Origin: Pistricoccus aurantiacus
GTDB lineage: Bacteria > Pseudomonadota > Gammaproteobacteria > Pseudomonadales > Halomonadaceae
DNA: 64,000 bases
Reading direction: 5' to 3' (one strand)
Assembly: GCF_042682565.1 (NCBI RefSeq)
Contig: NZ_JBHUIC010000005.1
The notes beneath the pieces are model-generated. The model worked only from the letters and a program-made list of their open reading frames with translations. It was not told where the DNA came from and did no database searches. Position numbers and translations under genes: made by a program. Below are positions 45,838 through 55,785 of the stretch, piece by piece; positions within the stretch are counted from its first letter, which is position 1, and every line of letters begins with the position of its first letter.

Positions 45838-47235
45838 CTACTGTCCTGCGTCCTTGAGTGCCGTGCCTTCGTCCACTGCTTCATCGGGTATGGCGCGCTG
45901 TGCCTCCCGACCGAACAGATTTTGCTTCTCCACGAGAAAATAGAGCACTACCCCGGCAGTCAAGCCCCAGCCGGCGCCATATACCGCCAGCACCACCGCC
46001 ATCGTGCCCGCCACGCCGCGTTCGGCGGTGGTCCTGGTCTGCTCGATGCCCACCATCAGACAGATGTAACCAGTCAGCAGCAAGGTCAGGGAGAGCGCGA
46101 TGGGTAGCACGGGCTGGAACATGCTGACCAGCGGTAGCGTGAACAGGGCAATGAACCCGGTGATCCAGAACGTCCCCCCACCGCTGTAGATGGATTCCAT
46201 GGCGTTACGGCCATACTTGTAGCGCTCGGCCATGGTGGCGGTCACGGCGGTCCAGATCGGCCCGGCCAGCCCCGGATAGGGCGCCAGGAAGGCATGCATG
46301 AGGTTACGAATGGCGGTGACATGGTGAATTCGGTCGGTACTGTAGTCGATCTTTTCATCGGTGCGTAGATGATCGACCCGTGACATCAGGCTGCGGCCCA
46401 CCACGATGTCACCGAAGGCAATGACATAGGCGATCACCGCGGTAGGCACCGCCAGCATAAAGACATCCAGGTCCGGAAAGCCCACCACGAACGGCAGATA
46501 AGACCACATGTCGCTGAAATTGGGTCGAGTGACGCCCCACTCGATGGCCGGTAGCGGGTACTCGCCGATCGCCCAGGCCACCAGGATGGCGACGACCATG
46601 CCCGGCACCATGCCGTAGTTGGAAATTCTGCGGATCATGGCGTGACTCTGGACCCAGCCGCGAAACGCTGCGGAGAACAGCATGAAGATCGCGATCAGCA
46701 TACCGATGACCAGCGAGATCGGCGTTTCCGCCAGTCGACCTCCCTGCTGTATCTCTCCGGTGATGGCAGCGATACCGGCCCCCATGATGATGCCTGCCTG
46801 CAGCGAGTTGGGCACCAGATGCACCAGTTTTCGGCCCAACCCGGTCACGCCCAGGAGGAAAAAGATCAGGAACACCAGAAACTGCAGGGCAAACAGCGCC
46901 TGGATGGCTTCCACGCCCGGCTCGAAATCCCCGAGGAAAACCAGCACGACGGGAATCGCGGGAGTGATCCAGCCCGGCACCAAGGGCACGCCCAACAACG
47001 CCGGCAACATGAAGCCGATGCCACACACCACCACGAAGGCCAGGGCCACGTCGTAGGGCAGACCCAGGTACTGCTCGAGCAGGGGAATCATGGCCAGGCT
47101 GACGACGAACATGATCAACCCCTGGATCATTTCCGCCATTTCCCAGCGGTAGTGAACGAAGGGCAGACGAATCTTGAATGGCCCTGCGGGCCAGTAGGGT
47201 TGCTCTTCGCCATCTTTGCGTTGTTTTAATTGCAT
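45838..47235 (-). CDS. NCS2/solute carrier 23-like permease
   Basis: A 465-residue integral membrane protein with about twelve hydrophobic segments and a cytoplasmic N-terminus (MQLKQRKDGEEQPYWPAGPF). LVPNSLQAGIIMGAGIAAITG resembles the nucleobase-cation symporter-2 fold, but it lacks the canonical NCS2 QH and NxG motifs as far as I can see. CAGGAAAT precedes ATG. It is located between the acyl-CoA dehydrogenase and the acyl-CoA synthetase genes, so the likely cargo is the acid that this cluster degrades. Confidence 0.7.
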   Translation of the reverse strand: MQLKQRKDGEEQPYWPAGPFKIRLPFVHYRWEMAEMIQGLIMFVVSLAMIPLLEQYLGLPYDVALAFVVVCGIGFMLPALLGVPLVPGWITPAIPVVLVFLGDFEPGVEAIQALFALQFLVFLIFFLLGVTGLGRKLVHLVPNSLQAGIIMGAGIAAITGEIQQGGRLAETPISLVIGMLIAIFMLFSAAFRGWVQSHAMIRRISNYGMVPGMVVAILVAWAIGEYPLPAIEWGVTRPNFSDMWSYLPFVVGFPDLDVFMLAVPTAVIAYVIAFGDIVVGRSLMSRVDHLRTDEKIDYSTDRIHHVTAIRNLMHAFLAPYPGLAGPIWTAVTATMAERYKYGRNAMESIYSGGGTFWITGFIALFTLPLVSMFQPVLPIALSLTLLLTGYICLMVGIEQTRTTAERGVAGTMAVVLAVYGAGWGLTAGVVLYFLVEKQNLFGREAQRAIPDEAVDEGTALKDAGQ

Positions 47236-47356
47236 GCGGATTTCCTGCTCATTGGACAGTAGCGGATGTGACAGACAAACGGTGGAAACAGGATGACATC
47301 ATGCCGCCGGCTCGACGTCCCGCGATACGGAACATAGACCAGCGAAACGGCGCGCA

Positions 47357-49147
47357 TCAGACGTGAACCCCGAATTCGCCGAGGCTCTGCGTGCCCGCCT
47401 CGATCACCGCCCGCTGGGCGCGACCGATGGGCAACCAGTGGCGCAAGACGAAGTCCGCGCCGGCGAGCTTGGCACGGTAGAACGCCTGGTCGTTGCTGCC
47501 CGCATCCAGGGCAGCCTGGGCGACCAGGGCGGCGTGCCCCATCTGCCAGGCGCACAGCACATGGCCCGCCAGAGAGAGAAACGGTGTGGCGTAGGCCTGT
47601 ACCGCATCCGGACCCTGGGTGTCGTCACGGCCCTGTTCCAGTACCTGTTTCATGGCGGCCTGGAGATCCGAGATTCCGAGGGTCAGGCTATCGCCCAGCG
47701 GCCGAAGCTTGACGCCGCCCTGAAGCTGCCGAGCGGTTTCACCCATGTCTTCAAGCAACGCGTTGAGCGCCTCGCCTCCATCCCGCTGCAGCTTGCGTCC
47801 GGCCAGGTCCAGGGCCTGGATGCCGTTGGTGCCTTCGTAGATCGGCGCGATACGCACGTCTCGCAGCAGTTGAGCAGCGCCGGTTTCTTCCACGTAGCCC
47901 ATGCCGCCATGCACCTGAATGCCCAGGGAGGTGATTTCCACCGCCTGATCCGTGGAAAACGCCTTGACCACCGGAATCAGGATATCGACTCGAGCTTGAG
48001 CGGCCTTGCGGATGGCGGCGTCTTCATCATGACGCGCCTGATCCATCTGAGCCGCGCAGTAAAGCGCCAGCGCCCGCAGCGCGTCCGTGCGAGCACGCAT
48101 GGAAAGCAGCATGCGACGCACGTCGAAATGATCGGCAATGGCGCAGGGGACGCCGCCTCGCGCTTTGGAGCTGCGCCCTTGCATGCGCTCCTGAGCGTAG
48201 GCCAAGGCCTGCTGGCTGGCGCGTTCTGCCACGCCGACGCCTTCCAAGCCGACCTTGTGGCGGGCCTCGTTCATCATGGTGAACATGTGATTCAGGCCGC
48301 GGCCCTGCTCCCCTACCAGGTAGCCCACCGCGCCGCCTTTTTCCCCGAAACTCAGGGTGCAGGTGGGAGAGCCGTTGATACCCAGCTTGTGCTCGATGGA
48401 AGCGCAGACCACGTCATTGCGCTCTCCCAGGCTGCCATCCTCGTTTACCAGAAACTTGGGTACCAGGAACAGGGAAATACCTTTGTTGCCTTCCGGCGCA
48501 TCCGGGGTGCGCGCCAGCACGAAGTGGATGATGTTCTCCGCCGCGTCGTGTTCGCCCCAGGTGATATAGATCTTCTGGCCGCTCAGCAGGTAATGATCCT
48601 CTCCTGGAGCAGCACGAGTCCGCACCTGAGAAAGATCCGAGCCCGCCTGGGACTCGGTGAGATTCATGGTGCCGGTCCATTCGCCGCTCACCAGTTTTTC
48701 CAGATAGCGGGACTTGAGTTCGTCACTGCCGTGCTGGGAAAGCGCCTCGATGGCGCCGGCGGTGAGCATCGGGCACAGGCCGAGCGCCATGTTGGCGCCA
48801 TGCAGCATTTCCTGCACCGCGCTGGCCACCACTTCCGGCAGACCTTGACCACCCCATTCCTCCGCTACGCCGATACCGTTCCAGCCTCCTTCCACGTAGG
48901 CCTGGTAGGCGTCGGGAAAACCGCTTGGCGTGATGACCTGGTCGCCTTCCAGGCGACAGCCTTCCCGGTCGCCGGAGGCATTGAGCGGCGCCCAGACTTC
49001 CTCGGTGAGCCGGGCGGCCTCATCCAGCACCGCCTCGATCAGATCGGGACTGGTTTCCGAGAAAGCAGGCAAGTCGAGGGAAGCATGCTCGAACAGTTCA
49101 CCGAGCAAGAAGTTGATATCGCGAACCGGGGCAGTATAGGGAATCAT
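47357..49147 (-). CDS. Acyl-CoA dehydrogenase with extended C-terminus (DmdC-like)
   Basis: A 596-residue FAD-linked acyl-CoA dehydrogenase. Recognised segments: WTGTMNLTESQAGSDLSQVR, YITWGEHDAAENIIHFVLAR, IHGGMGYVEETGAAQLLRD and IYEGTNGIQALDLAGRKL. A C-terminal extension of about 130 residues follows, which is the hallmark of the large dehydrogenase type that includes DmdC and FadE-like proteins. It heads the cluster with a permease, a ligase and two beta-oxidation genes. Substrate is not fixed by sequence alone. Confidence 0.92.
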   Translation of the reverse strand: MIPYTAPVRDINFLLGELFEHASLDLPAFSETSPDLIEAVLDEAARLTEEVWAPLNASGDREGCRLEGDQVITPSGFPDAYQAYVEGGWNGIGVAEEWGGQGLPEVVASAVQEMLHGANMALGLCPMLTAGAIEALSQHGSDELKSRYLEKLVSGEWTGTMNLTESQAGSDLSQVRTRAAPGEDHYLLSGQKIYITWGEHDAAENIIHFVLARTPDAPEGNKGISLFLVPKFLVNEDGSLGERNDVVCASIEHKLGINGSPTCTLSFGEKGGAVGYLVGEQGRGLNHMFTMMNEARHKVGLEGVGVAERASQQALAYAQERMQGRSSKARGGVPCAIADHFDVRRMLLSMRARTDALRALALYCAAQMDQARHDEDAAIRKAAQARVDILIPVVKAFSTDQAVEITSLGIQVHGGMGYVEETGAAQLLRDVRIAPIYEGTNGIQALDLAGRKLQRDGGEALNALLEDMGETARQLQGGVKLRPLGDSLTLGISDLQAAMKQVLEQGRDDTQGPDAVQAYATPFLSLAGHVLCAWQMGHAALVAQAALDAGSNDQAFYRAKLAGADFVLRHWLPIGRAQRAVIEAGTQSLGEFGVHV

Positions 49148-49240
49148 GACGATACCTAAGGGATAAATGGCGAAGTTTAAAGTAGATACACTGCCGGATT
49201 TTAACCATTATCTTTAGGTCGCAGTAAAACGAAACCGCCC

Positions 49241-50638
49241 CTAGCTCTGCTGCTTCAGTTCTTGTTCGCTGCCTTCGGCGAGTGGCTCCTGCGCGCCGAA
49301 ATACGGCGCTTCGGCCTCCTCCGGGCGCGGCGGGCCAACGATGGGTTCCGCCGTATCGACCCCGGGCACCACCTCGGACAAGTCCTCGTGATGCTCGTGT
49401 TCCAACGCGCCCTGCAGCCGTTCATCGGTAATGCCCAGTTCGGCGCCTACCGCGGACATCGGTGTGTTAGGCGCGAAAGGCGCCACCGGGATCGGCGCCG
49501 GGCGCACGCTGCGTCGCCAGGTGAAGAACAGCACCATGAAAACCCCCAGCGCGGCCAGAGACCAGAACAGCCCCGCATCATCGAAGGCAGTCATCGCCGG
49601 GCCAATCAGGGAGGGGCTGAGGCTCGAGCCGATAGCGTTGATCAGCAGCAGCCCCTGGCTCATGCGCACCAGCGCTCCCGCCGGCATGCGGTCCGCCGCG
49701 TGGCTGACGGTTACCGGATACAGGGCAAACACCCCGCCGCCGAGCAGGAACAGCAACAGGGCGAGCTGCCAGGGGTTATGAGGCAGCAATACCATTCCCA
49801 GAGAAATCAGTGCACTGAAGAGACTGATCAATATGAGCACCAGTTGACGATCGTGGCGATCGGACCAGCGTCCGATGGGATATTGCAGCAGCATGGCACC
49901 CAGCACCATGATCGCCATCATCTGCCCCACCTGCTCCACCGGCAGCCCGATATGCTGCAGATAAAGCGGCAGAAGACTATAGATCGCGGCGACCAGGATG
50001 CCGGAGCCGAAGCTTCCCATGACACCGGTGGGGGTGATCACGATCAAGCGGTAGATCGGCAAGGGCTCCGCGTGCTCGACCAAGGGCGAAACTCGCGGAA
50101 TCATTGCCATGGGCAGCACGGAAAGCGCCGCCAGCATGCCCACGATCATGAAGGGCGCGGTCTCGTCCAGATCTTTGGTGGCGCCTATCATCAGCTGTCC
50201 GATGACCCCGGCGGCGTAAAGCGAAATCATGTAAAGCGCCAGCAGCCGGCCACGAACTTTCTCGTCGCCGGAGGTCAGCAGCCAGCTCTCGATCACCAGA
50301 TAGACCCCCACTGTGGCCCAGCCACCGATCAGACGCAGCACGAACCAGGCACCAGCGTCGAACCATAACCCTTGCAGCAGCACGCTGGCCGCCACCAGGG
50401 AGGCGAAACTGCCGTAGGCGCGGATATGCCCGATACGCAGCAACAGGCGATCGTTGAACAGCGCGCCAATAGCGATACCGATGAAGTAAGCGGAGGATAC
50501 CCAGCCGATGACCAGGGCGGAAGCGCCCTGAGTATCAAGGCGCAGCGTGATCAGGGTCGCCAGGAAGCCGTTGCCGATACCAAGAATGAAAAGGCCCAGC
50601 AGTGGCGCCAAGGCCATCATGAGAAGTTGACGAGACAT
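49241..50638 (-). CDS. MFS transporter (YcaD-like)
   Basis: A 465-residue major facilitator transporter with twelve hydrophobic segments; GSFASLVAASVLL, GGWATVGVYLVIESWLL and YPIGRWSDRHDRQLVL are the A-motif-like and family signatures of YcaD-like MFS. A 60-residue acidic tail (EVVPGVDTAEPIVGPPRPEE) follows the last segment. It lies on the minus strand divergent from the small membrane protein gene. The substrate is unknown. Confidence 0.9.
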   Translation of the reverse strand: MSRQLLMMALAPLLGLFILGIGNGFLATLITLRLDTQGASALVIGWVSSAYFIGIAIGALFNDRLLLRIGHIRAYGSFASLVAASVLLQGLWFDAGAWFVLRLIGGWATVGVYLVIESWLLTSGDEKVRGRLLALYMISLYAAGVIGQLMIGATKDLDETAPFMIVGMLAALSVLPMAMIPRVSPLVEHAEPLPIYRLIVITPTGVMGSFGSGILVAAIYSLLPLYLQHIGLPVEQVGQMMAIMVLGAMLLQYPIGRWSDRHDRQLVLILISLFSALISLGMVLLPHNPWQLALLLFLLGGGVFALYPVTVSHAADRMPAGALVRMSQGLLLINAIGSSLSPSLIGPAMTAFDDAGLFWSLAALGVFMVLFFTWRRSVRPAPIPVAPFAPNTPMSAVGAELGITDERLQGALEHEHHEDLSEVVPGVDTAEPIVGPPRPEEAEAPYFGAQEPLAEGSEQELKQQS

Positions 50639-50891
50639 GAGTTAATCCGACAAACGAACCTAAGAGCAAAGAAATTTCGCGAGTATCATACGTTAACTTT
50701 TTGACATGAAAAGGCTTACTTACGACTTTTTTAACGACAATAGCGACATATAATTCCAAGTTATCGAAATATCGACCATTGATGCCTTTTCTAAACAGCT
50801 TTTCCGTTGATGCCTGAAAATTTCATGCCTGATGGCATCGGCTTTTATCATCAGTATGATTGGGCTTTACAACGCTTCTCGGAAAAACTCC

Positions 50892-51263
50892 ATGAACGAA
50901 ACATCGACAAACGATGAGCAGCAGGTCACCGTCGCCCCACCGGATACCACCATGGCCATGGTGGTGTACGGTCTTTACCTGGCGGGCTTCGTGGTGGGCT
51001 TCACGCCACTGATCGGGGTCGTCATCGCTTACGTCTACAGGGGCAAGGGGCCGCACTGGCTCGACGAGCATTATCGCTATCAGATTCGCACCTTCTGGAT
51101 TTCCCTGGTGTACGGCATCATTGCCTTCGTGTTGAGTTTCATAGGCATCGGCCTGCTGCTGATGGTGGCGCTCGCGGTATGGATGATCATCCGCTGCGTC
51201 AAGGGCTTCAAGGGTCTTCAGGAAAGACGCCCCCCCCATAACCTGGAGACTTGGCTGGTCTGA
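50892..51263 (+). CDS. DUF4870-like small membrane protein
   Basis: A 123-residue protein with three hydrophobic segments and a cytoplasmic acidic N-terminus (MNETSTNDEQQ). HWLDEHYRYQIRTFWISLVY is the conserved DUF4870/Tic20-like signature. I chose ATG 50892 because the upstream frame (MASAFIISMIGLYNASRKN) looks non-conserved. Its stop codon overlaps the start of the acyltransferase gene by one base (TGATGA), so translation may be coupled. Confidence 0.82.
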   Translation: MNETSTNDEQQVTVAPPDTTMAMVVYGLYLAGFVVGFTPLIGVVIAYVYRGKGPHWLDEHYRYQIRTFWISLVYGIIAFVLSFIGIGLLLMVALAVWMIIRCVKGFKGLQERRPPHNLETWLV

Positions 51264-52195
51264 TGACAACACAGACTTCCGATACGATGAACTGGCAGGC
51301 TCGTACTATCGCCCGCTTATGGCAGTGGTTGGCCGACTGGCGACTGGCCAGCCTATGGCGGCTAGCGCGGCTGGCTGGCCCGTGGATCTATCGTCTGAGT
51401 CCACGAGAAAGGCGTGTAACCATTGCCAATCTCGCCCAGGTGTTTCCCGAGCGCAACGAAGATGAACGCATGCGGCTTGGCCGTCAGAGCATGATCCATT
51501 CCACCGCCACCATGCTGGAACTGGGCTTCGCCTGGATGGCCGCGCCCAGGCGAGTGAAAAAAGCCATCCTGACGGTGCAGGGCCGGGAGCTTCTCGATAA
51601 GGCCCGAGCCGAAGGACGTGGCGTGATCGTGCTGGCCCCGCATTTCGGTAACTGGGAAATTCTCAACTTCTGGCTTTCCAGCCATTTCCCCTTCACCGCC
51701 ATGTACGAACCGCCCAAGATCGACGCTCTGGACTCGATCATACGTCACGGCCGAGAGCGCCAGGGCGCAAAGCTCGTCCCCACCAATTCCCGAGGCGTGG
51801 CGGCGCTGCTCAAGGCGCTCAAGCGCAGCGAGGCGGTAGGCATCCTGCCGGATCAGGAGCCGGACTGGGGCAGCGGCGTATTCGCGCCTTTCTATCAGCG
51901 CGAAGCCTATACCGGCACGCTGTTGCCCAAGCTGGTGGCGCGCACCCAGGCCAAGGTCGTCACCGGCGTGGCCAGACGGGTACCGGGAAAAGGCTTCGAG
52001 ATTCATTTTCTGGCCGCGGATGAGCGCGTTTATTCAGAAGACGAGCTGCAATCCGCCACCGGGGTCAACGCCAGTGTCGAAGCCGCGATCGACCTGGACC
52101 CAGTGCAATACCAATGGGAATACAAACGCTATCGCAAGACCCGGGCGGAATTCGAAAAGCGCCCGGACTGGAAGCGCTTTCGTCTCTATAAATGA
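51263..52195 (+). CDS. LpxL/HtrB-family lipid A acyltransferase
   Basis: A 310-residue lysophospholipid-acyltransferase-like protein of the late lipid A acyltransferase family, attached to the inner membrane. The HX4E catalytic motif is seen as APHFGNWEI, and the PDQEPDWGSGVFAPFY signature is present. A hydrophobic segment lies near the N-terminus (LWRLARLAGPWIYRL). ATG 51263 overlaps the stop codon of the upstream gene. The preceding small membrane protein and it probably form one unit. Confidence 0.92.
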   Translation: MTTQTSDTMNWQARTIARLWQWLADWRLASLWRLARLAGPWIYRLSPRERRVTIANLAQVFPERNEDERMRLGRQSMIHSTATMLELGFAWMAAPRRVKKAILTVQGRELLDKARAEGRGVIVLAPHFGNWEILNFWLSSHFPFTAMYEPPKIDALDSIIRHGRERQGAKLVPTNSRGVAALLKALKRSEAVGILPDQEPDWGSGVFAPFYQREAYTGTLLPKLVARTQAKVVTGVARRVPGKGFEIHFLAADERVYSEDELQSATGVNASVEAAIDLDPVQYQWEYKRYRKTRAEFEKRPDWKRFRLYK

Positions 52196-52205
52196 CTGGT
52201 TTGTC

Positions 52206-53792
52206 TCAGGGTCTTCCGAAAGCATCTCGCAGTATTCCTCGCCAGGCAGACATGGGAGACGAGTCTTCACCGGATCGAGGCGTCAGACCAGCCTGGAAGC
52301 CTAGGGCGTGAAACGGCGCCAATAGCGCTGGATCCTGGCTGAACAGATGCACCGGCACGTCCGGACTTGCCTCTTCGCCGACGATCAGCGGCGCCGCCGG
52401 ATGATCGCCCATCACCATCAGCAGTGCATCCTCCCCCAGATAGCGCGTCGCCCATTGCAGCGTCACTTCCAGGGAGTAGGCCACCGCCTGGGCATAATGC
52501 TCGCGTACCCGGTCCATGTTCCGCCAAAGCGCTTCCGGCAGCTCATCTGCCTGCGCCCAGGCATCGAATACGCCACCGTCGTCGATGGCGGACCAGGACA
52601 ACACCGGCAGGATCGGCGTCCAGGGTGCATGACTGCTGATCAATGCCATGTGCACGAACAGCGGCGCCTCGGCGGGTTCGCGCAGGCGTCGCTGAAAATC
52701 CGTCAAGGTGTATTGATCCGGCATGGTCACCCAGTTCAAGGCGGGGCCCCGATAGGGAATATCCTTGGCTACCTGCAAATGATCGAATCCATAAACGCGA
52801 CCTTCCGGCCAGGGCTGGGTGATCGCCGGCAGCACCGCCAGGGTTTGGTGGCCGCTGGCGGCGAGGTCCTGCACCAGGCTGCCGGAAAAATGCTCGCGCA
52901 GCAGGCGGTAATCCAGATCGTTGTCGATGGTGATGCCACTGAGCACGCTGGCATGGGCAAGCCAGGACTGGCCGCCGCGAATCGGCGAGCGCAGTCGTCC
53001 GCTGACGGTTTCTACCCCGGCGCCTGCAAGCCGCGGCGCCATCTGACGTAGCACAGCCTCGAGCCGCTCTGCGGAGGCAAGATCTTCATATAAAGACATG
53101 CCGTAGGATTCGATGAATACCAGCAAGACATCCTTGCCCGCCAGTCCCGGCAGAGGCGCGACGGACAAACCGCTTTTCTCGAGGTGGGCCAGAAAACGCC
53201 GGCGCTGATCCAGCGTCTTCAGCGCCAGCCTCGTTTGATTCGTGAGGGTATTCGCCAGCGGCATGGCATAGGCCTGCTTCACGCTTTTCTCCTGGCCGAG
53301 CATGGACCAGCCGCCAATCCCCAGAGCGATGGCGCCCAGCAGCACGATTCCCGACACTGCCCTTTGAGCCGGGCGCAGGCTTCGCTGACAGGAAAGCCGT
53401 CGCAACTGATGCCCCAGCCCCCAGATAAGCACTAAAGCCACCACCAATAGGATCGATATCAGCAGCCAGGCCAGCGGCGCGCCGAGGTTGCTGCGCAGCA
53501 GCTGCTCAAGCGCCTTGAGCAGCGGCGCGTCCAGCAGCAGATTGAGGGGGCGTCCGAGTATCTGCCAGACCGCCTGGCGGGCGATCAAGAGCACAAGGCC
53601 GATCGTCAGTAAAAGAGCGGTCAGGGCCGTCAGCCAGCGCCGGGGCGGCAGCAGGATTAGCAGCCCCAACACCAGCAGCACGTCCAGCGGCACCGGCCCG
53701 GGAGGCGGCTCACCGCCGAACAGCAGTACGACGCCCCAGCTCAGTCCGATCAGGGCCAGGGACAAAAATGTCAGACGTAATAGATAGATCAT
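52206..53792 (-). CDS. Sulfatase-like membrane phosphotransferase
   Basis: A 528-residue protein with four to five N-terminal membrane segments (residues 1-170) followed by a periplasmic sulfatase-fold domain. The nucleophile area is VLLVFIESYGMS, with the metal-region IRGGQSWLAHASVLSG and HMALISSHAPWTP; DALLMVMGDHPAAPLIV carries the last metal ligands. This is the architecture of LTA synthase and phosphoethanolamine transferases. Start 53792 (MIYLLRLTF) was preferred to a GTG at 53855. It is convergent with the acyltransferase gene, which fits an envelope-modification role. Confidence 0.85.
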   Translation of the reverse strand: MIYLLRLTFLSLALIGLSWGVVLLFGGEPPPGPVPLDVLLVLGLLILLPPRRWLTALTALLLTIGLVLLIARQAVWQILGRPLNLLLDAPLLKALEQLLRSNLGAPLAWLLISILLVVALVLIWGLGHQLRRLSCQRSLRPAQRAVSGIVLLGAIALGIGGWSMLGQEKSVKQAYAMPLANTLTNQTRLALKTLDQRRRFLAHLEKSGLSVAPLPGLAGKDVLLVFIESYGMSLYEDLASAERLEAVLRQMAPRLAGAGVETVSGRLRSPIRGGQSWLAHASVLSGITIDNDLDYRLLREHFSGSLVQDLAASGHQTLAVLPAITQPWPEGRVYGFDHLQVAKDIPYRGPALNWVTMPDQYTLTDFQRRLREPAEAPLFVHMALISSHAPWTPILPVLSWSAIDDGGVFDAWAQADELPEALWRNMDRVREHYAQAVAYSLEVTLQWATRYLGEDALLMVMGDHPAAPLIVGEEASPDVPVHLFSQDPALLAPFHALGFQAGLTPRSGEDSSPMSAWRGILRDAFGRP

Positions 53793-53878
53793 CGGTTCGG
53801 ATGTTTTCCAGAAAACATAGGCCCTAGAATACGGCAACCCTGACCGCGAATGCACAGACAGACCACCGGAGCTCGATC

Positions 53879-54676
53879 ATGTCCATCGTTTTATGGCAAT
53901 CCTTGACCAGTGCCGACCTCGCCGCGGCACTGCGCCCGGACAGCGTGGCGGTGATGGTGCTCGGCGCCGTGGAACAGCACGGCAAGCATCTGCCGCTATC
54001 CACGGATCTGGATATCGGGCAAGGATTGCTGAATGCGGCCTTGGAACGCCTCGAGCCGGAGCGCTTGGTACTCGTGTTGCCGCCGCTTGCGGTGGGCGCA
54101 AGCGAGGAGCATGACGACTTTCCCGGCACCCTGAGCCTGCCGGCGGCCACCGCCCAGGCAGTGATCGAGGCCCTGGGGGACAGCGTGGCCCGCAGCGGAA
54201 TCCGGCGGTTGGTGCTGATCAACAGCCACGGCGGCAACCAGTCGATCCTGGCTCAGGCCGCCCTGGCGCTCAGGCGCCGCCACGGCATGCTGGTGGTCAA
54301 GGCGTTCTATATGCGCATGTCGCCGCCGGAGGATTCGATTCCACGTGAAGAATGCCGCCACGGCCTGCACGGCGGCGCCATGGAAACCGCGATGATGCTG
54401 CATCTGGCGCCAGAGCGGGTACGCCGCGAGCATATCGCTCACTCGTCTTCCATCGGGGAAGCCCGCGCTGCCGAAGGTCAACTGATCGGCCCGGAGGGTG
54501 AGGCGGCCTTCGCCTGGCTGGCCCAGGATCTGCATCCGGATGGTGTAGCGGGCAACGCCACGCTTGCCAGCACGGCGCTCGGCGAGCGCCTGGTGACACA
54601 CTTCGGCGAGCGTCTGGCGCGGGTGATCCGGGAAGCGTCGGAAATGGATATTTCCCGTTTTCACCCCGACTGCTGA
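53879..54676 (+). CDS. Creatininase family protein (ArfB/MftE-like candidate)
   Basis: A 265-residue metal-dependent amidohydrolase of the creatininase family. Metal ligands are expected in LGAVEQHGKHLPLSTDLDI (E, H, D) and in INSHGGNQSI (H), followed by GLHGGAMETAMMLHL with a Glu. Family members with known roles include creatininase, archaeal ArfB (formamide hydrolase in riboflavin/F420 synthesis) and MftE. Here its neighbour is GTP cyclohydrolase II, convergent with a 16-bp overlap, so an ArfB-like step on a pyrimidine intermediate is the most attractive guess. This is inference. Confidence 0.85.
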   Translation: MSIVLWQSLTSADLAAALRPDSVAVMVLGAVEQHGKHLPLSTDLDIGQGLLNAALERLEPERLVLVLPPLAVGASEEHDDFPGTLSLPAATAQAVIEALGDSVARSGIRRLVLINSHGGNQSILAQAALALRRRHGMLVVKAFYMRMSPPEDSIPREECRHGLHGGAMETAMMLHLAPERVRREHIAHSSSIGEARAAEGQLIGPEGEAAFAWLAQDLHPDGVAGNATLASTALGERLVTHFGERLARVIREASEMDISRFHPDC

Positions 54677-55785
54677 GACTGCTCGTTTTCGAAGGCTTCC
54701 TCCAGCCAATGGCCGGCGCGTTCGGCCTTGGCGTGCAGGTAGCGACGATTGTGGGTGGTCACGCGACCGAACAGGCCCTGGCGCCCCACCACCTCGATAC
54801 CGCCGTTGGCCAGCGCCTCGATCTTGAGCGGATTGTTGGTGAGCATTTGCACGCAGTCCACTTCCAGCGCCCGCAGCATATCCACCGCGACCCGATACTG
54901 GCGCTCATCGTCACCAAAACCCAGCACCTGATCCGCATCCAGGGTATCGAAACCGCTGTCCTGCAGGGCGTAGGCCCGCAGCTTGTTGGCCAAGCCGATG
55001 CCTCGCCCCTCCTGGGCAAGATAGAGCAGAATACCCCCGCCCTGGGCGTCGATGTCCGCTACCGCGCCGCGCAGCTGCTCACCGCAGTCGCAGCGCAGGC
55101 TGGCGAACAGATCACCGGTCAGGCACGCGGAATGCAGACGCAGCGGCACCGCGCTTTTCCACTTCTTCCGATCGCCAATCAGGATGGCCAGGTGCTCCCG
55201 CAGGCCGTCGCTTTCACGAAAGAGCACGAAACGGGAAGCTTCCGCCTCCGCCAGCGGAATCCTCGCCTCGCTGATGCGCACCAGGCCGCCGTCCGCCTGG
55301 ATCAGGCAATCCGCTGCCGCCTGCGCGGATACGGAAAGCAGCCGCCCCTGGGCCACGAAGTCGTCAACCTTTTTCCGGCATTCCGCGCGTATTTCGACGG
55401 TCAGCGCGGCGGGAATCAGCAGCGCTCGACGCATCAGGTTGAGCGCTGCCGTATCCGCGGTACCGGCCTCCTTCGGGTCCGCGAACAGCGCCAGCTCCTG
55501 GGAAGAGGTGCCGAAGGCCAGCGTCTGCAGCGCACGCAGGGAAAGCGGGGCTCTCGAACCCAGCGTCAGACAGGCTGCCTCCCCTTCGATTTGCGTGCCG
55601 AGAGCGGCCATGCGATGCACGCTTACCACCATCGCCGGCGCTTCACCGCAAACCTCGAGCAGCGATGCCATGTCTTCGGTATCCAACCCTTCCACCGGAT
55701 GCACCAGCCGGTCTCCGGCAGGATCCGTCAGCAGCACGGGCAAACCACGGCGTAAATCGAAAATCGCACGCTCAACCTGATACAT
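54661..55785 (-). CDS. GTP cyclohydrolase II family protein
   Basis: A 374-residue protein whose C-terminal half is RibA-like. The zinc site is C-x10-C-x-C in SACLTGDLFASLRCDCGEQL, and AQEGRGIGLANKLRAYALQD, FGDDERQY and TNNPLKIEALANGGIEV are conserved. The first 190 residues are a different domain; the DHBP synthase (RibB) acidic motif is not visible. ATG 55785 is preceded by AAGGAG. It is divergent from a RibD reductase-like gene with 79 bp between starts. A dedicated paralogue rather than the housekeeping riboflavin enzyme is likely. Confidence 0.9.
   Translation of the reverse strand: MYQVERAIFDLRRGLPVLLTDPAGDRLVHPVEGLDTEDMASLLEVCGEAPAMVVSVHRMAALGTQIEGEAACLTLGSRAPLSLRALQTLAFGTSSQELALFADPKEAGTADTAALNLMRRALLIPAALTVEIRAECRKKVDDFVAQGRLLSVSAQAAADCLIQADGGLVRISEARIPLAEAEASRFVLFRESDGLREHLAILIGDRKKWKSAVPLRLHSACLTGDLFASLRCDCGEQLRGAVADIDAQGGGILLYLAQEGRGIGLANKLRAYALQDSGFDTLDADQVLGFGDDERQYRVAVDMLRALEVDCVQMLTNNPLKIEALANGGIEVVGRQGLFGRVTTHNRRYLHAKAERAGHWLEEAFENEQSQQSG

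Noticed and set aside
47363..49159. A 598-codon plus-strand open frame opposite the acyl-CoA dehydrogenase
   Set aside because: It mirrors the real gene, which has clear dehydrogenase motifs; the reverse frame shows none.
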